Shown here piece after piece: positions 52,888 to 62,255 of a stretch of 64,000 nucleotides of DNA; within the stretch, counting starts at the first letter, position 1; each line of letters starts with the position of its first letter. The stretch spans positions 9,427 to 73,426 of the forward strand of contig CAJUQB010000009.1 of assembly GCA_910588285.1 (NCBI GenBank), in the 5' to 3' direction. The stretch comes from an uncultured Lachnospiraceae bacterium. GTDB lineage: Bacteria; Bacillota; Clostridia; Lachnospirales; Lachnospiraceae. The notes under the pieces were generated by a model, which saw only the letters and a list, made by a program, of their open reading frames with translations, made no database searches and was not told the DNA's origin. Made by a program: the position numbers and the translations under genes.

Positions 52888-53574
52888 ATGGAATTGTTTT
52901 TTGACCAGTTTCCCGTTGTTTTCCAGTCCTTAAATGTTGGGTTTTTGCAGACCCTAAAGCTCTTTATGGTGACTCTTGTGGGCGCGATTCCCCTGGGGCT
53001 GATCATTTCCTTCGGTTCCATGTCGCGTTTCCGGCCCTTGAGCTGCCTGGTAAAACTGATTGTTGCAGTCATCCGCGGAACCCCGCTGATGATCCAGCTT
53101 CTGATCATATACTTTTTTCCGGGCCTGGTGCTTGATAATCCCATCTGGGGCAGCGGTGAATCCGGACGGTTCCTGGCTGCCTCCGTGGCATTTATTATCA
53201 ACTATGCCTGCTATTTCTCCGAGATCTACCGGGGCGGCATCCAGAGCGTCCCGGTGGGCCAGCAGGAGGCTGGTCTGGTGCTTGGCATGACCAAGGGCCA
53301 GATTTTCCTCCGGGTAACGCTGCTGCAGATGGTCAAGCACATTATTCCTCCCATGTCCAATGAGGTCATTACCCTGGTGAAGGATACCTCTCTGGCCCGC
53401 ATCATTGCGCTGCAGGAGATTATCTGGGCCGGCCAGTCCTTCATGAAGGGCTCCCACGGCATTGCAGGCGCCATCTGGCCTCTGTTCTTCACTGCCGTGT
53501 ATTATTTGATTTTCAACGGGATCCTGACTGTCCTTTTGGGACGTCTGGAGAAAAAGCTCAATTATTTCAGATAG
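52888..53574 (+). CDS. Amino-acid ABC transporter permease
   Basis: The 228-residue protein has about five membrane helices, the HisM/GlnP-type start FPVVFQSLNVGFLQTLKLF, and the ATPase-contact loop in GQQEAGLVLGMTKGQIFLRVTL. It would form a homodimeric channel for the substrate captured by the upstream lipoprotein. It lies 42 bp after that gene and 15 bp before the ATPase gene. Confidence 0.93.
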   Translation: MELFFDQFPVVFQSLNVGFLQTLKLFMVTLVGAIPLGLIISFGSMSRFRPLSCLVKLIVAVIRGTPLMIQLLIIYFFPGLVLDNPIWGSGESGRFLAASVAFIINYACYFSEIYRGGIQSVPVGQQEAGLVLGMTKGQIFLRVTLLQMVKHIIPPMSNEVITLVKDTSLARIIALQEIIWAGQSFMKGSHGIAGAIWPLFFTAVYYLIFNGILTVLLGRLEKKLNYFR

Positions 53575-53589
53575 GGAGGAAGCTGTACC

Positions 53590-54375
53590 ATGCCGATCTT
53601 AGAAGTAGAACATATTCAGAAATCTTTTGAACATACAGAGGTTCTTACGGACATCAATCTTTCTCTGGAGCAGGGACAGGTGCTCTCCCTGATTGGCTCC
53701 TCCGGAAGCGGCAAGACCACTCTGCTCCGCTGCCTGAATTTCCTGGAGCAGCCGGATTCCGGTATCATCCGTGTCAATGGCGAGGTGCTCTTTGACGCCA
53801 AGGACCCTGCCACCCAGCGTCCTGCGGAGATCCGCAAAAAGCGGCTCCACTTTGGCCTGGTGTTCCAGTCCTTCCACCTGTTCCCCCAGTATACGGCCAG
53901 GGAGAATATCATGCTGGCCAAAAAACTGCTGGTTCAGGAGCAGCCGGATTTTAAGGCCCGGAAAAAGGAGATTTTTGGCGAAATCCAGGAAGAGGCCGAA
54001 TCCCTGCTGGCCCAGATGGGCCTTTCTGACCGCATGGACAACTATCCCCACCAGCTTTCCGGCGGCCAGTGTCAGCGTGTGGCCATTGCCCGGGCCCTGG
54101 CTCTGCGGCCGGACATTCTCTGCTTTGACGAGCCCACCTCTGCCCTGGACCCGGAGCTTACCGGGGAGGTATTGAAGGTGATTCAGGGATTGGCTGACCA
54201 GAATACCACCATGATCATTGTTACCCACGAGATGGCTTTTGCCCGGGATGTATCCAACCAGGTGATTTTCATGGACGAGGGGCGCATTCTGGAGGAGGGT
54301 ACCCCGGACCAGGTATTTGGCAGCCCCAGGGAGGAGCGGACAAAGCAGTTTTTGGCCCGGTTTACAGAAGGATAA
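53590..54375 (+). CDS. Amino-acid ABC transporter ATPase
   Basis: The 261-residue ATPase shows Walker A IGSSGSGKTTLLR, the Q-loop FQSFHLFPQ, signature LSGGQCQRVA and Walker B ILCFDEPTSALDPE followed by the switch His in VTHEMAFA. It belongs to the GlnQ/HisP group and completes the polar amino-acid importer. An insert of ~15 residues (LLVQEQPDFKARKKEI) after the Q-loop is longer than in GlnQ. Confidence 0.93.
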   Translation: MPILEVEHIQKSFEHTEVLTDINLSLEQGQVLSLIGSSGSGKTTLLRCLNFLEQPDSGIIRVNGEVLFDAKDPATQRPAEIRKKRLHFGLVFQSFHLFPQYTARENIMLAKKLLVQEQPDFKARKKEIFGEIQEEAESLLAQMGLSDRMDNYPHQLSGGQCQRVAIARALALRPDILCFDEPTSALDPELTGEVLKVIQGLADQNTTMIIVTHEMAFARDVSNQVIFMDEGRILEEGTPDQVFGSPREERTKQFLARFTEG

Positions 54376-54425
54376 TACATCATTGCATTCATACAGCAGC
54401 ATTCATCATTGAGCAATATGCTCCT

Positions 54426-55040
54426 TTATTGAGATGGCGATGCATCCGTTTTCCATTGAATCTGATAGGCTACGCCAATGGCCTCCCCCACGTTTTTCAC
54501 ATAATTCTCAATCAGAAGCTGCGCCCGCTCCCTGGCCTGGCGCAGCAGCAGGGCGTCTCCCTGGGCGGTTTCCAGCATTCCGTCCTGGGCGGCCTGGAAG
54601 GCCTCGCTCTGATCTTCTGCCGTAATCTCACCGCTGCCAAGGCCAGTGGTCTCCGTATAAAAGCTCTCCGGAGTCAGGGATTTCTCATCGACATTGCAGC
54701 TCATCACCTTTGCCTCCGGCAGGGTGATGGTGACAACATTGCCGTCTACCTCCATATCCAGCCCGCCGATATCAACGCCTACCTTTACAACCCCGGAATA
54801 TTCAATCCACAGCCGCTTGCTGGTGTTCCAGAACAGGACGCGCTTCTGGGAATCAAACTTTGCCGTGTTGTGGTAATAGCATTCCAGTGTGGCGAGCTCG
54901 CAGACATTCTGCATCTGGCTAAGCTCCAGCGCCACTGTTGGCTCCTTTGGCTCCTCCTGTCTGCCGCAGCCTGCTGCCAGCGCCAGGCCAAGGGCCAGTA
55001 CTGCCCCCAAAAGCCAGTCAAACCGTTTCCTTTTATTCAT
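54426..55040 (-). CDS. DUF4230 lipoprotein
   Basis: The 204-residue protein has a signal peptide with lipobox LAAGCGR and a domain resembling DUF4230 (LATLECYYHNTAKFD, WIEYSGVVKVGVDI, VTITLPEAKVMSC). Function is unknown; it should sit outside the membrane. Its start overlaps the upstream paralogue by 8 bp, so the two are translationally coupled. It converges with the amino-acid ABC operon. Confidence 0.75.
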   Translation of the reverse strand: MNKRKRFDWLLGAVLALGLALAAGCGRQEEPKEPTVALELSQMQNVCELATLECYYHNTAKFDSQKRVLFWNTSKRLWIEYSGVVKVGVDIGGLDMEVDGNVVTITLPEAKVMSCNVDEKSLTPESFYTETTGLGSGEITAEDQSEAFQAAQDGMLETAQGDALLLRQARERAQLLIENYVKNVGEAIGVAYQIQWKTDASPSQ

Positions 55041-55662
55041 AGCGATAGCCCCCCTCTCCCAGAATCTCCAGCGTATATTCCGGATACTGCTCCAGCAGAG
55101 GCGCAGTCAGCGCCTTCACCGTATTTCCTGCATTTTCTCTGGCCAGTGCAAATAGAAGCTCATTGGTACTGCATTCTGTCCGTGCATCCTCTTTACAGGC
55201 AGACAGGGCCTCCCGGATGACATCCTGGGTATTGGCGCTGCTCTCTTCAAATATGTAATCCAGGGAGCCGGGCTCCACCTCCACGTCCACAATCTCAATA
55301 TTGGGCAGTACCACCGTGATCTTCTTGTTTTCTTCCTCACTGTCGTCCACGGTCACCTGGATCTCCTTCATGTCAAACCCAATGTTCACGGTGGCGTGAT
55401 ACGCCACATTGTAAAGCAGCTCATCCCCTGCCTCCACGGCTGCCACACCGTTGAAGGTCACCTTATAGGTGGACAAATCGCTGATCTGAAGCACCTTCTC
55501 CAGCTTCGAGGAGGTAAGCACAGTCTTCGTTTCCTTTCCTCCGCCGCCTCCCAGCTGACGCCACAGGAATACTCCCGCAGCAATCATCACAATGACAGCA
55601 ATTGCGAATTTGACTACCCTGCCTGCGCAGCCTCCCGCCGGCTGGTGCTTCTTCTCTCTCAT
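55033..55662 (-). CDS. DUF4230 membrane-anchored protein
   Basis: The 209-residue protein has one N-terminal membrane helix (VVKFAIAVIVMIAAGVFLW) instead of a lipobox, then a DUF4230-like domain (ISDLSTYKVTFNGVA, ATVNIGFDMKEIQVTV, KITVVLPNIEIVDVEVE). It is a divergent paralogue of the lipoprotein encoded downstream with an 8-bp overlap. The two may form a complex at the membrane surface. No function is known. Confidence 0.75.
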   Translation of the reverse strand: MREKKHQPAGGCAGRVVKFAIAVIVMIAAGVFLWRQLGGGGGKETKTVLTSSKLEKVLQISDLSTYKVTFNGVAAVEAGDELLYNVAYHATVNIGFDMKEIQVTVDDSEEENKKITVVLPNIEIVDVEVEPGSLDYIFEESSANTQDVIREALSACKEDARTECSTNELLFALARENAGNTVKALTAPLLEQYPEYTLEILGEGGYRYE

Positions 55663-55749
55663 GTCTCTTCCAACTCCTCTATCTGCACAAAGATTCTCTT
55701 CCGGGGCTCCTATGTGCCCTCATTATTATAACCTCCGGTGATTCTTTTT

Positions 55750-56397
55750 TCAACCATAATAATCCCTCCCGGCTTCGATATAACCATCCTTTATTAAGAT
55801 ACTCTCATCTGCCTGTGCTGCAAGATACTTACTGTGGGTTACCACAATGACGCACTTTCCAAGCTCATGGGCCGTGCTTTTCAGCAATTCTATAATCCCC
55901 TCTGCCGTGCTTTCATCCAGGTTGCCTGTGGGCTCATCCGCAAGCAGCACCTTGGCATTGCTTGCCAGGGCCCTCGCAATTGCAACACGCTGCTGCTGCC
56001 CTCCTGACAGCTGCAGCACATTTCGTTTCCAGGCCTCACAGGGGATGCTCACCTTCTCCAGCAGATCCTGGGGATCCTTCGCTCCGCCAAGCCGTACATT
56101 TTCCTCTGCGGTCAAATAGTCAATCAGGTTATAGTTTTGGAACACCAATGACACATGATGCTTCCTGTGGTAGTTCAGCCCCTTTTCCTGTATATCCTCA
56201 CCGTCGTATAAAATCCTCCCCTCCACAGGCATGTCAAGCCCTGCCAGCAGGGACAGGAGGGTCGTTTTCCCTGCCCCGCTTGCACCCACAATGGCATAAA
56301 ATTTCTTTTCCTCAAACTGCATGGATGCATTTTTTAAAATCTCCTTTTCCTTCTGTGATTTGTAAGCATACCTGACGTTTTTAACCTCTAACACCAT
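55750..56397 (-). CDS. ABC transporter ATPase, MacB/LolD type
   Basis: The 215-residue ATPase has Walker A VGASGAGKTTLLS, Q-loop FQNYNLIDY, signature LSGGQQQRVA and Walker B VLLADEPTGNLDE. This type works with FtsX-like permeases that act as mechanotransmitters or peptide exporters. It is last in the order lipoprotein, permease, permease, ATPase on the minus strand, with a 12-bp gap after the upstream permease. Confidence 0.93.
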   Translation of the reverse strand: MVLEVKNVRYAYKSQKEKEILKNASMQFEEKKFYAIVGASGAGKTTLLSLLAGLDMPVEGRILYDGEDIQEKGLNYHRKHHVSLVFQNYNLIDYLTAEENVRLGGAKDPQDLLEKVSIPCEAWKRNVLQLSGGQQQRVAIARALASNAKVLLADEPTGNLDESTAEGIIELLKSTAHELGKCVIVVTHSKYLAAQADESILIKDGYIEAGRDYYG

Positions 56398-56409
56398 TTT
56401 TGCAACCTC

Positions 56410-57858
56410 CTAATTGATTTCACTGAAAATATCCTTGGGATTCTTACGGGCAATCCGTATGCCTGCAGCGCCAACCGACAGCAGCACCAGCACTGCCACG
56501 CCGCACCAGTCCAGCAGCATGAGCTCTGGTGTAACTGCAGCGGATACGCCGGTAACCCTCTGTTCGGAATCCTCCACAGATTTCGCAACCTTGCCCGCCT
56601 CTAAGACGGACTGCTCCTCTGCCTGCCGCACCTGCTGCTGCACAAGATAATCTGCTGTTATTTTAGAAGCAGCAGGCGCAGCTGCAAAGGAAAGGAACAC
56701 GGCAGCAGCAGCGATCATGAATGCCTCCCATAGGATCTGCCCAAGGATTTTGATCTTCTGTGTGCCAAGGGCTAATAAAATCCCAATTTCCTGCTCCCTT
56801 CCCTTCATCCAAAAGACAAACACGAAAAACAGAATGATCAGGCTGGCGCCTGCTGCTACCATTACAAATAACTGGCTGACATGCTCCAAATCATTAAAGT
56901 TTTGGGACATTGTATCAATATTTCCATTATTGTCAATCAAATCATACCGTTCCCACGCTATCTCCACATTCTGTATTTCTTTTTTTATCTCCTCGTATTG
57001 ATTCACATCTGCCACCTTGAAATATGCCTTTTCATACAAGGGCCCGGATGTGCTTCCTTCTGCCTTTTCCGGAAATCCCAAATCTGTAAAGATGATGTTT
57101 TCGGAACGGTAGGTATCGCCGGCCATCACGGGAGTCATTTTCTGCTGAACCGTATAAATCCCCACAATCTCAGCCTCAAACGCTTCTGCATGGGCTGTAT
57201 CGTGTCGGTCATTCAGCTGTATCCTGTTTCCAACCGATAAATTGTTTTTTTCTGCAAGCTCCTCTGAAATCACACATACGTCAGAATCCTCCGCTGTGAT
57301 CATCCGCCCCTCCTTGATGGTCACATTCCCTGACAGGATATTCGCATCCAATGCCATATCCTTGTTCCCGATTAAGCTGACGCAGCGTAAATCAGAGCTT
57401 TGGTCAACGTCAGCTTCTTCGATTCTGGAAAAGTTCACAGGATTTACGGCTGTGACAACCGTTGTAATATTATACCTGGAAATACCGGAAACAGCGGCAA
57501 TCCTTTCAATATCAGGAAGCAAAAGCGTCTGAAAGGAATTATCATAGGATACGCTCCAGGATGTCCCATATTGTGTTTCTATTTTTTTAACATGGACTCC
57601 ATCAAAATTCCCCTCTTCTTCCTCCCCCTTGCTTGCAAGGATTTCATCTGCTCTGCTGTGCTTGTTGGCCTCGTTTGCTTCCAGCAGAAAGCCGGCCCCC
57701 ACTGCCTGTTTTGTCTGATCCTGGGTGGCAATGCTTGCATTTCGGCTGGCCATGCCTGCCAAAAAAAATAAACTGATCATACATACTACGCAAAACAGCA
57801 GTATGCTTTTGACTGGTTTGCGTATGACGGAACGCCATGCCATTTGAAAACTGTTCAA
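56410..57858 (-). CDS. FtsX-like ABC permease 1 (482 residues)
   Basis: The protein has one membrane helix near the N-terminus, a large extracellular domain (~residues 50-330) and three C-terminal helices (around LFVMVAAGASLIILFFVFVF, AFMIAAAAVFLSF and VLVLLSVGAAGIRI). This is the MacB/FtsX topology. FWMKGREQEIGILLALGTQKIK is the coupling segment to the ATPase. The end DIFSEIN is typical of the family. It pairs with the downstream ATPase and the upstream second permease. Confidence 0.9.
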   Translation of the reverse strand: MNSFQMAWRSVIRKPVKSILLFCVVCMISLFFLAGMASRNASIATQDQTKQAVGAGFLLEANEANKHSRADEILASKGEEEEGNFDGVHVKKIETQYGTSWSVSYDNSFQTLLLPDIERIAAVSGISRYNITTVVTAVNPVNFSRIEEADVDQSSDLRCVSLIGNKDMALDANILSGNVTIKEGRMITAEDSDVCVISEELAEKNNLSVGNRIQLNDRHDTAHAEAFEAEIVGIYTVQQKMTPVMAGDTYRSENIIFTDLGFPEKAEGSTSGPLYEKAYFKVADVNQYEEIKKEIQNVEIAWERYDLIDNNGNIDTMSQNFNDLEHVSQLFVMVAAGASLIILFFVFVFWMKGREQEIGILLALGTQKIKILGQILWEAFMIAAAAVFLSFAAAPAASKITADYLVQQQVRQAEEQSVLEAGKVAKSVEDSEQRVTGVSAAVTPELMLLDWCGVAVLVLLSVGAAGIRIARKNPKDIFSEIN

Positions 57859-57861
57859 TGT

Positions 57862-59079
57862 CTATCCCTCCATTTTTGATAACGTTTCTTTGGGATTTGT
57901 TTTTAAGATCGGAAGCAGCGAAATCATGACTGCCGCCAGTACCAGCAGGCCTCCCAAGCCTGCCAGAATGCCTATATCCTTGAGCTGCAGCAGGACCTTT
58001 AGGGAGCTGCCCGCAGCCTCGGAATCTGTAAGAAAGCTCTGCAAGCCCCCGGCCATCAGGCCTCCCAGGCTGCAGGAGCCAAGGACAGCCAGTACAAAGA
58101 CCAGAAATGATTCCAAAAATACCTGTAAAAAAATGCCGGCCTTTGATTTTCCAATACTGATAAAGATAGCAGCCTCTCTCTGCCGTGTCCGCATCCACAT
58201 GCAGAGCAATAACGATACAATGACTGTTCCTGCCATAAGCGTTAATGCAAGCATAAGCGCTGCTGCCCTGGCAATCTGCTCTAAGGGCAGCGCCATCTGC
58301 CGATACAGGGTATCCGATGTGGTAGCATTCGCTCTATTTGATAATAGTTCCTTCAATTCCTCCTCCAGTGCGCCTAATTGCTCCGGATGCTTGCAGTAAA
58401 CGGCGGCTTTGGTATAACCGTCTCCTTCAAATAGCTCCTGGTAGGAAGCAGGATCCAGGAACATCTGGTTTTCAATGCGGTTTACAGCAGCCATGCCCTC
58501 TGGCTGTTTGCTTTCCTTTCCGGACAAAAAGATCCCCACAATCTCAAGGGAAACCTGCTTTCCATCTGCATTTTCCAATGCGATCCGGTCTCCTGCCTGC
58601 AATTGATTGGCATCCGCCAGATAGGAGTTGACGACAATCCCTTTTTTGTCCCCTGTAATATAGCTGCCCGAAATGAGGCGGTACACGCCCTCTGAAAATC
58701 CGCTGTCATTTTCCAGATTATCATAGGCCAAAAGCGATACCTTCTGATTGAATGCTTCTGCCGAAGCGCTGCCTGTGATCAGCTGGAAATCTACGGGAAA
58801 TGCACTGTTTTTCGCCAGACGGTTTACAGCGGATACTTCCTCCAACTTCCTGATCCCCTCCACATCCTCTAACGTGATCCTGTCCTCCTCCCCCACGGTC
58901 TCCATGACAACCTTTGCTTTTGTTTTTTCCTCAATTGCCTCTTTGGAATCAGCCGTTGCACGGAGAATCATATTTGTGCTCAGGATCATGGTGCTCACAA
59001 TGAGCAGCACAGCAAACAGCAGGATTGTCTTTGCCTTTTTCCGTTTCAGATATCGAAACGCAAGCTGATAAAATGCCAT
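57862..59079 (-). CDS. FtsX-like ABC permease 2 (405 residues)
   Basis: Same topology as its neighbour: start MAFYQLAFRYLKRKKAKTIL, an extracellular domain of ~220 residues, then three helices and an ATPase-coupling segment RTRQREAAIFISIGKSKAGI. It ends in NPKETLSKMEG. Only 3 bp separate it from permease 1, so the two proteins are probably made in equal amounts and form a heterodimer. Confidence 0.9.
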   Translation of the reverse strand: MAFYQLAFRYLKRKKAKTILLFAVLLIVSTMILSTNMILRATADSKEAIEEKTKAKVVMETVGEEDRITLEDVEGIRKLEEVSAVNRLAKNSAFPVDFQLITGSASAEAFNQKVSLLAYDNLENDSGFSEGVYRLISGSYITGDKKGIVVNSYLADANQLQAGDRIALENADGKQVSLEIVGIFLSGKESKQPEGMAAVNRIENQMFLDPASYQELFEGDGYTKAAVYCKHPEQLGALEEELKELLSNRANATTSDTLYRQMALPLEQIARAAALMLALTLMAGTVIVSLLLCMWMRTRQREAAIFISIGKSKAGIFLQVFLESFLVFVLAVLGSCSLGGLMAGGLQSFLTDSEAAGSSLKVLLQLKDIGILAGLGGLLVLAAVMISLLPILKTNPKETLSKMEG

Positions 59080-59090
59080 GGCTGCTCCTC

Positions 59091-59657
59091 CTATTCATAT
59101 CGTACAATCACTGCCTTTGCAGCTGTAAAATGTTCTGTATCTTCAAAATTTCCATAAAGCAGCAAGGATGTTTTTTTCTTTATATCAGATACAGAGGCTT
59201 CCCTGACATCGGCCTTTCCTGTGGTTATACTTATGACCGCTCTCTGGAAGATGCAGCCATCCTCATATGTTACGGTTACCTTTTCGTCTTCCTCCTCATG
59301 TCCCTCAGCCGCAATGCTTGCCGTTGAACCGCCCCCATCCTCGCTGCTTGTTACCGGGTTTATTCTGCATCCAGTATCCGAAAATTCTATGACGCTTCCC
59401 TGCAGATCAGATGCAGCAATGATTTCTCCTCCGGATACCTCCCCAGTGGCTCCTCCCCCTGCACCTCCGTCAGCATTTCCATTGTTCCCCGCAGAAGGAT
59501 CCTTTTTATCAGGGTCTGCCATGGGATTTTCCATATAGGTATTCCCGGCTTCCTGCGTTCTGTCTGTGTCCGTGTCATTCGGCAAACCGCAGCCTGCCAT
59601 AGTAAATAAACTCATCCCAATCACAAATGCCTGCAATTGCTTTTTGTTTTTCATCAT
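59091..59657 (-). CDS. Lipoprotein of the FtsX-type ABC operon
   Basis: The 188-residue protein has a signal peptide with lipobox TMAGCGL (Cys ~23) and a Thr/Asp-rich, Gly-rich linker, followed by a short beta-rich domain (GGEIIAASDLQGSVIEFSDTGCRI, KVTVTYEDGCIFQRAVIS, split by spacing). It takes the position of the extracytoplasmic partner, such as a MacA-like protein, but no MacA similarity is visible. It is the first gene of the operon and divergent from the two-component genes. Confidence 0.7.
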   Translation of the reverse strand: MMKNKKQLQAFVIGMSLFTMAGCGLPNDTDTDRTQEAGNTYMENPMADPDKKDPSAGNNGNADGGAGGGATGEVSGGEIIAASDLQGSVIEFSDTGCRINPVTSSEDGGGSTASIAAEGHEEEDEKVTVTYEDGCIFQRAVISITTGKADVREASVSDIKKKTSLLLYGNFEDTEHFTAAKAVIVRYE

Positions 59658-59738
59658 TCTTTTCCGCCTTTCTTTTTGAGCTTCTAATTTTAGATTTCAA
59701 ATTTTGAATTACGAGGCCATTGTACCGAAAAGCCCTGC

Positions 59739-59791
59739 TAAAAATCCTGTAAAAAAATAAGAAATATACATGAATTTTTAGAGGATTTTTA
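59739..59791. promoter_or_regulatory. Inverted repeat in the divergent promoter region of the ABC and two-component operons
   Basis: TAAAAATCCT (59739-59748) and AGGATTTTTA (59782-59791) are exact complements 33 bp apart. They lie between two divergent operons that are likely controlled by the response regulator encoded to the right. Confidence 0.5.
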
Positions 59792-59846
59792 TAAAATTTT
59801 CCATTATACTAAGAGTGAGCCATATTCAGGGAAAGGATCGGAAAAA

Positions 59847-60527
59847 ATGAAAATACTTCTTTTGGAAGACGACTTCGCGCTTTGCAGCGCCATTCAGTCA
59901 GAATTGACAAAAAACGGCTATATGGTGGATGCCTGCAATGACGGGGAAACCGCCATGCTATATGCCTTACATACAGATTATTCCTATGATTTAGCGATTG
60001 TGGACCGGATGCTTCCTATTATTGACGGTCTGACCATCATCAAAGCTATGCGGAAAAAGAACATCCAGATTCCTGTTATCATCATCACAGGCATGACTGC
60101 CCTCAGTGAAAGGATCGAGGGATTGGATGGAGGGGCTGACGACTATTTGGTCAAGCCCTTCCATATGCAGGAGCTGCTGGCCCGTGTGCGGGCCTTAACA
60201 AGGCGTCCTGTCCAAATAAGGGCAGAGGATGCGCTCCAATATGCTGACCTGCATTTCGATAAATCAAACCGGGAGCTGACCTGCAGCTTGAGGACTGTTT
60301 TTTTAACGGCAAAGGAATCGGAATTGATGTATGTGCTTCTGAAAAGCCCGGATACGCTTTTTTCAAGGGAGCAGCTCATATTGAAAATATGGGGCACCTC
60401 ATCTGAGGTGGAACCGGGAAATGTTGATAATTATATTTCCTTCCTGCGGAAACGATTGAGGGAATTAAAGAGCAGCTGCGAAATAAAGACCGTATATGGC
60501 GCCGGATATTCCTTAACTCATAAATAG
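59847..60527 (+). CDS. OmpR family response regulator
   Basis: The 226-residue protein has a receiver domain (acidic pair LLLEDDFAL, phospho-Asp in AIVDRMLP, Thr in ITGMTAL, Lys in VKPFH) and a winged-helix DNA-binding domain (~130-225, ending VYGAGYSL). It partners the histidine kinase 46 bp downstream and is divergent from the MacB-type operon, which it probably controls, as in other transporter-linked two-component systems. Confidence 0.93.
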   Translation: MKILLLEDDFALCSAIQSELTKNGYMVDACNDGETAMLYALHTDYSYDLAIVDRMLPIIDGLTIIKAMRKKNIQIPVIIITGMTALSERIEGLDGGADDYLVKPFHMQELLARVRALTRRPVQIRAEDALQYADLHFDKSNRELTCSLRTVFLTAKESELMYVLLKSPDTLFSREQLILKIWGTSSEVEPGNVDNYISFLRKRLRELKSSCEIKTVYGAGYSLTHK

Positions 60528-60573
60528 AAGGAAATCCGGCCGCATATGAGCCGCAGCAGATTGGAGATAAAAC

Positions 60574-61878
60574 ATGCTGAAACCATTGTCTAAAAAATTA
60601 AACACCATTTTTATAACGACAATTATGTTGATCATTACATTGATTATGATGATTCTCAGCAGAAATTACATCCGTATGGAACAGACAAATGAGGCACTGT
60701 TTTTTCAGAGAATGGTTACGCAGATGATGTACCAGCTGAAGGATAGCAGCCAGAGCCTTGTATCCATCGTAAATTCCTACCATGAATACAAGCACTCGCT
60801 CTTTTGCCATATTGAGGATACCTCCGGAAGAATGGTATACCAGACAGAGTCCGGCTTCCCTACGGATGCTGGTACTCTCTTAGATCAGTTCCGCATACAG
60901 GCAGGCCAAGAGCAGACCTTTTTATTAACAGACGGGAATCAGCCAGCCACAGACCAGAGCGGTATATTCGCATTTCGCGGAAAGGAATCGGATGAGTATT
61001 TGGGGGTGCTTGCAACCATTGCTCTGCCGGATAACACGGCTTACCATCTGTCAATTATTTACAGACAGCAATCCCTTTTTGCGCTTTTAACAAAACAGGC
61101 CTTCCTCTATCTCTCCCTATGGCTTCTTTCCCTTATGGCTGTGACGGTTTTGAGCCATCTGCTGATACGGACGGCATTAAAGCCAACGGAAGTCATGTTA
61201 AAAAGCCAGAAGGATTTTATTGCTTCTGCCTCTCATGAATTAAAATCTCCCCTTGCCATCATCCTGGCAAACGCAGAGAAGCTGGAGCAATTGCAAATCG
61301 ATGATATTGATTTTAAAAAATCTGTTAAAATATTGGACTCCGAATGCATGAGAATGTCAAAATTGGTCCGGGATATGCTGCTTCTGGCTTCTTCTGATGC
61401 AAAATCATGGACCTTGTGCAAAAATATCATTGATATTGACACATTGCTGATCTCATTATATGAGACGTATGAACCCATCTGTATCAGTAAAAAAATCTGC
61501 CTGCATTTGGAAATCCGGGAAACCAGCTATCCGAAGCTCTGCGCGGATGGAGAACGGCTTTTTCAGATATTGACCATTTATATGGACAATGCCATTCACC
61601 ATTCCGCAGGCAATCAATTGATTGAGGTCAAAACAGCGGTAGCTGCAAGGCACATCACCTTTTTCGTTGCAGACCACGGAACGGGCATTTCCGAGGACGA
61701 CAAGCCATATATTTTTAACCGCTTCTATTGTGCCGACAAGTCAAGGACCGATAAGTCAAATTTTGGACTGGGGCTTAGCATAGCGGATGAGCTTGCAAAA
61801 ATGATGCACGGCAAAGCAGGCTGCCAGGATACTGTGGGAGGCGGGGCTACCTTCTTTGTTACGCTCCCTTTGAAATAA
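60574..61878 (+). CDS. Sensor histidine kinase
   Basis: The 434-residue protein has two membrane helices (~residues 10-30 and ~165-190) enclosing a ~130-residue extracellular sensor, then the H-box SASHELKSPLAI, an N-box, and the ATP lid GTGIS...FGLGLSIADEL. It lacks a HAMP domain by eye. The extracellular sensor suggests a ligand outside the membrane, which fits a link with an ABC system that senses or exports peptides (inference). Confidence 0.93.
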   Translation: MLKPLSKKLNTIFITTIMLIITLIMMILSRNYIRMEQTNEALFFQRMVTQMMYQLKDSSQSLVSIVNSYHEYKHSLFCHIEDTSGRMVYQTESGFPTDAGTLLDQFRIQAGQEQTFLLTDGNQPATDQSGIFAFRGKESDEYLGVLATIALPDNTAYHLSIIYRQQSLFALLTKQAFLYLSLWLLSLMAVTVLSHLLIRTALKPTEVMLKSQKDFIASASHELKSPLAIILANAEKLEQLQIDDIDFKKSVKILDSECMRMSKLVRDMLLLASSDAKSWTLCKNIIDIDTLLISLYETYEPICISKKICLHLEIRETSYPKLCADGERLFQILTIYMDNAIHHSAGNQLIEVKTAVAARHITFFVADHGTGISEDDKPYIFNRFYCADKSRTDKSNFGLGLSIADELAKMMHGKAGCQDTVGGGATFFVTLPLK

Positions 61879-61887
61879 TTGCCTCTG

Positions 61888-62240
61888 TCACCCCTTTTTC
61901 TTTGTTACGGGTATCTATACCTCATATTGTGCGTTCTGTGGGTCCGCATTGAAATAGACCTCAATATCAGGGGCATTGGCATATTCATATCCAGCGGTGG
62001 GAAGCCACTCTGTTATGATCCGCTGCTCCAATTCCTGTATGGATTGATTGGTGCCCGTTCCTCCCCGCCCTGCAGGTCCACTGCTGCCAAAGACATTTTT
62101 CGCCTTCGGATATACTCTGCCAGGCTGATGCCTGCCATATACGTGAACATCCTCTGATAGTGATAGGTGGAGCAGCAGGCAATCCGCCCAAGCTGTTCAT
62201 AGTCCATTTCATCTGTCAAATGTTCCTCAATATAATTCAT
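61888..62240 (-). pseudogene. Degraded AraC-type regulator, internal deletion
   Basis: The 5' part (62240 to ~62069) encodes an AraC HTH (RIACCSTYHYQRMFTYMAGISLAEYIRRRKM split as RIACCSTYHYQRMF and YIRRRKM). The 3' part encodes the end of a GyrI-like effector domain in a different frame (EQRIITEWLPTAGYEYAN, DIEVYFNADPQNAQYEV), then TAG where the family has Trp (EVWIPV). The middle ~100 residues are missing, so the gene is dead. Confidence 0.8.
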
Positions 62241-62255
62241 GCTTTGGTTTAACCG

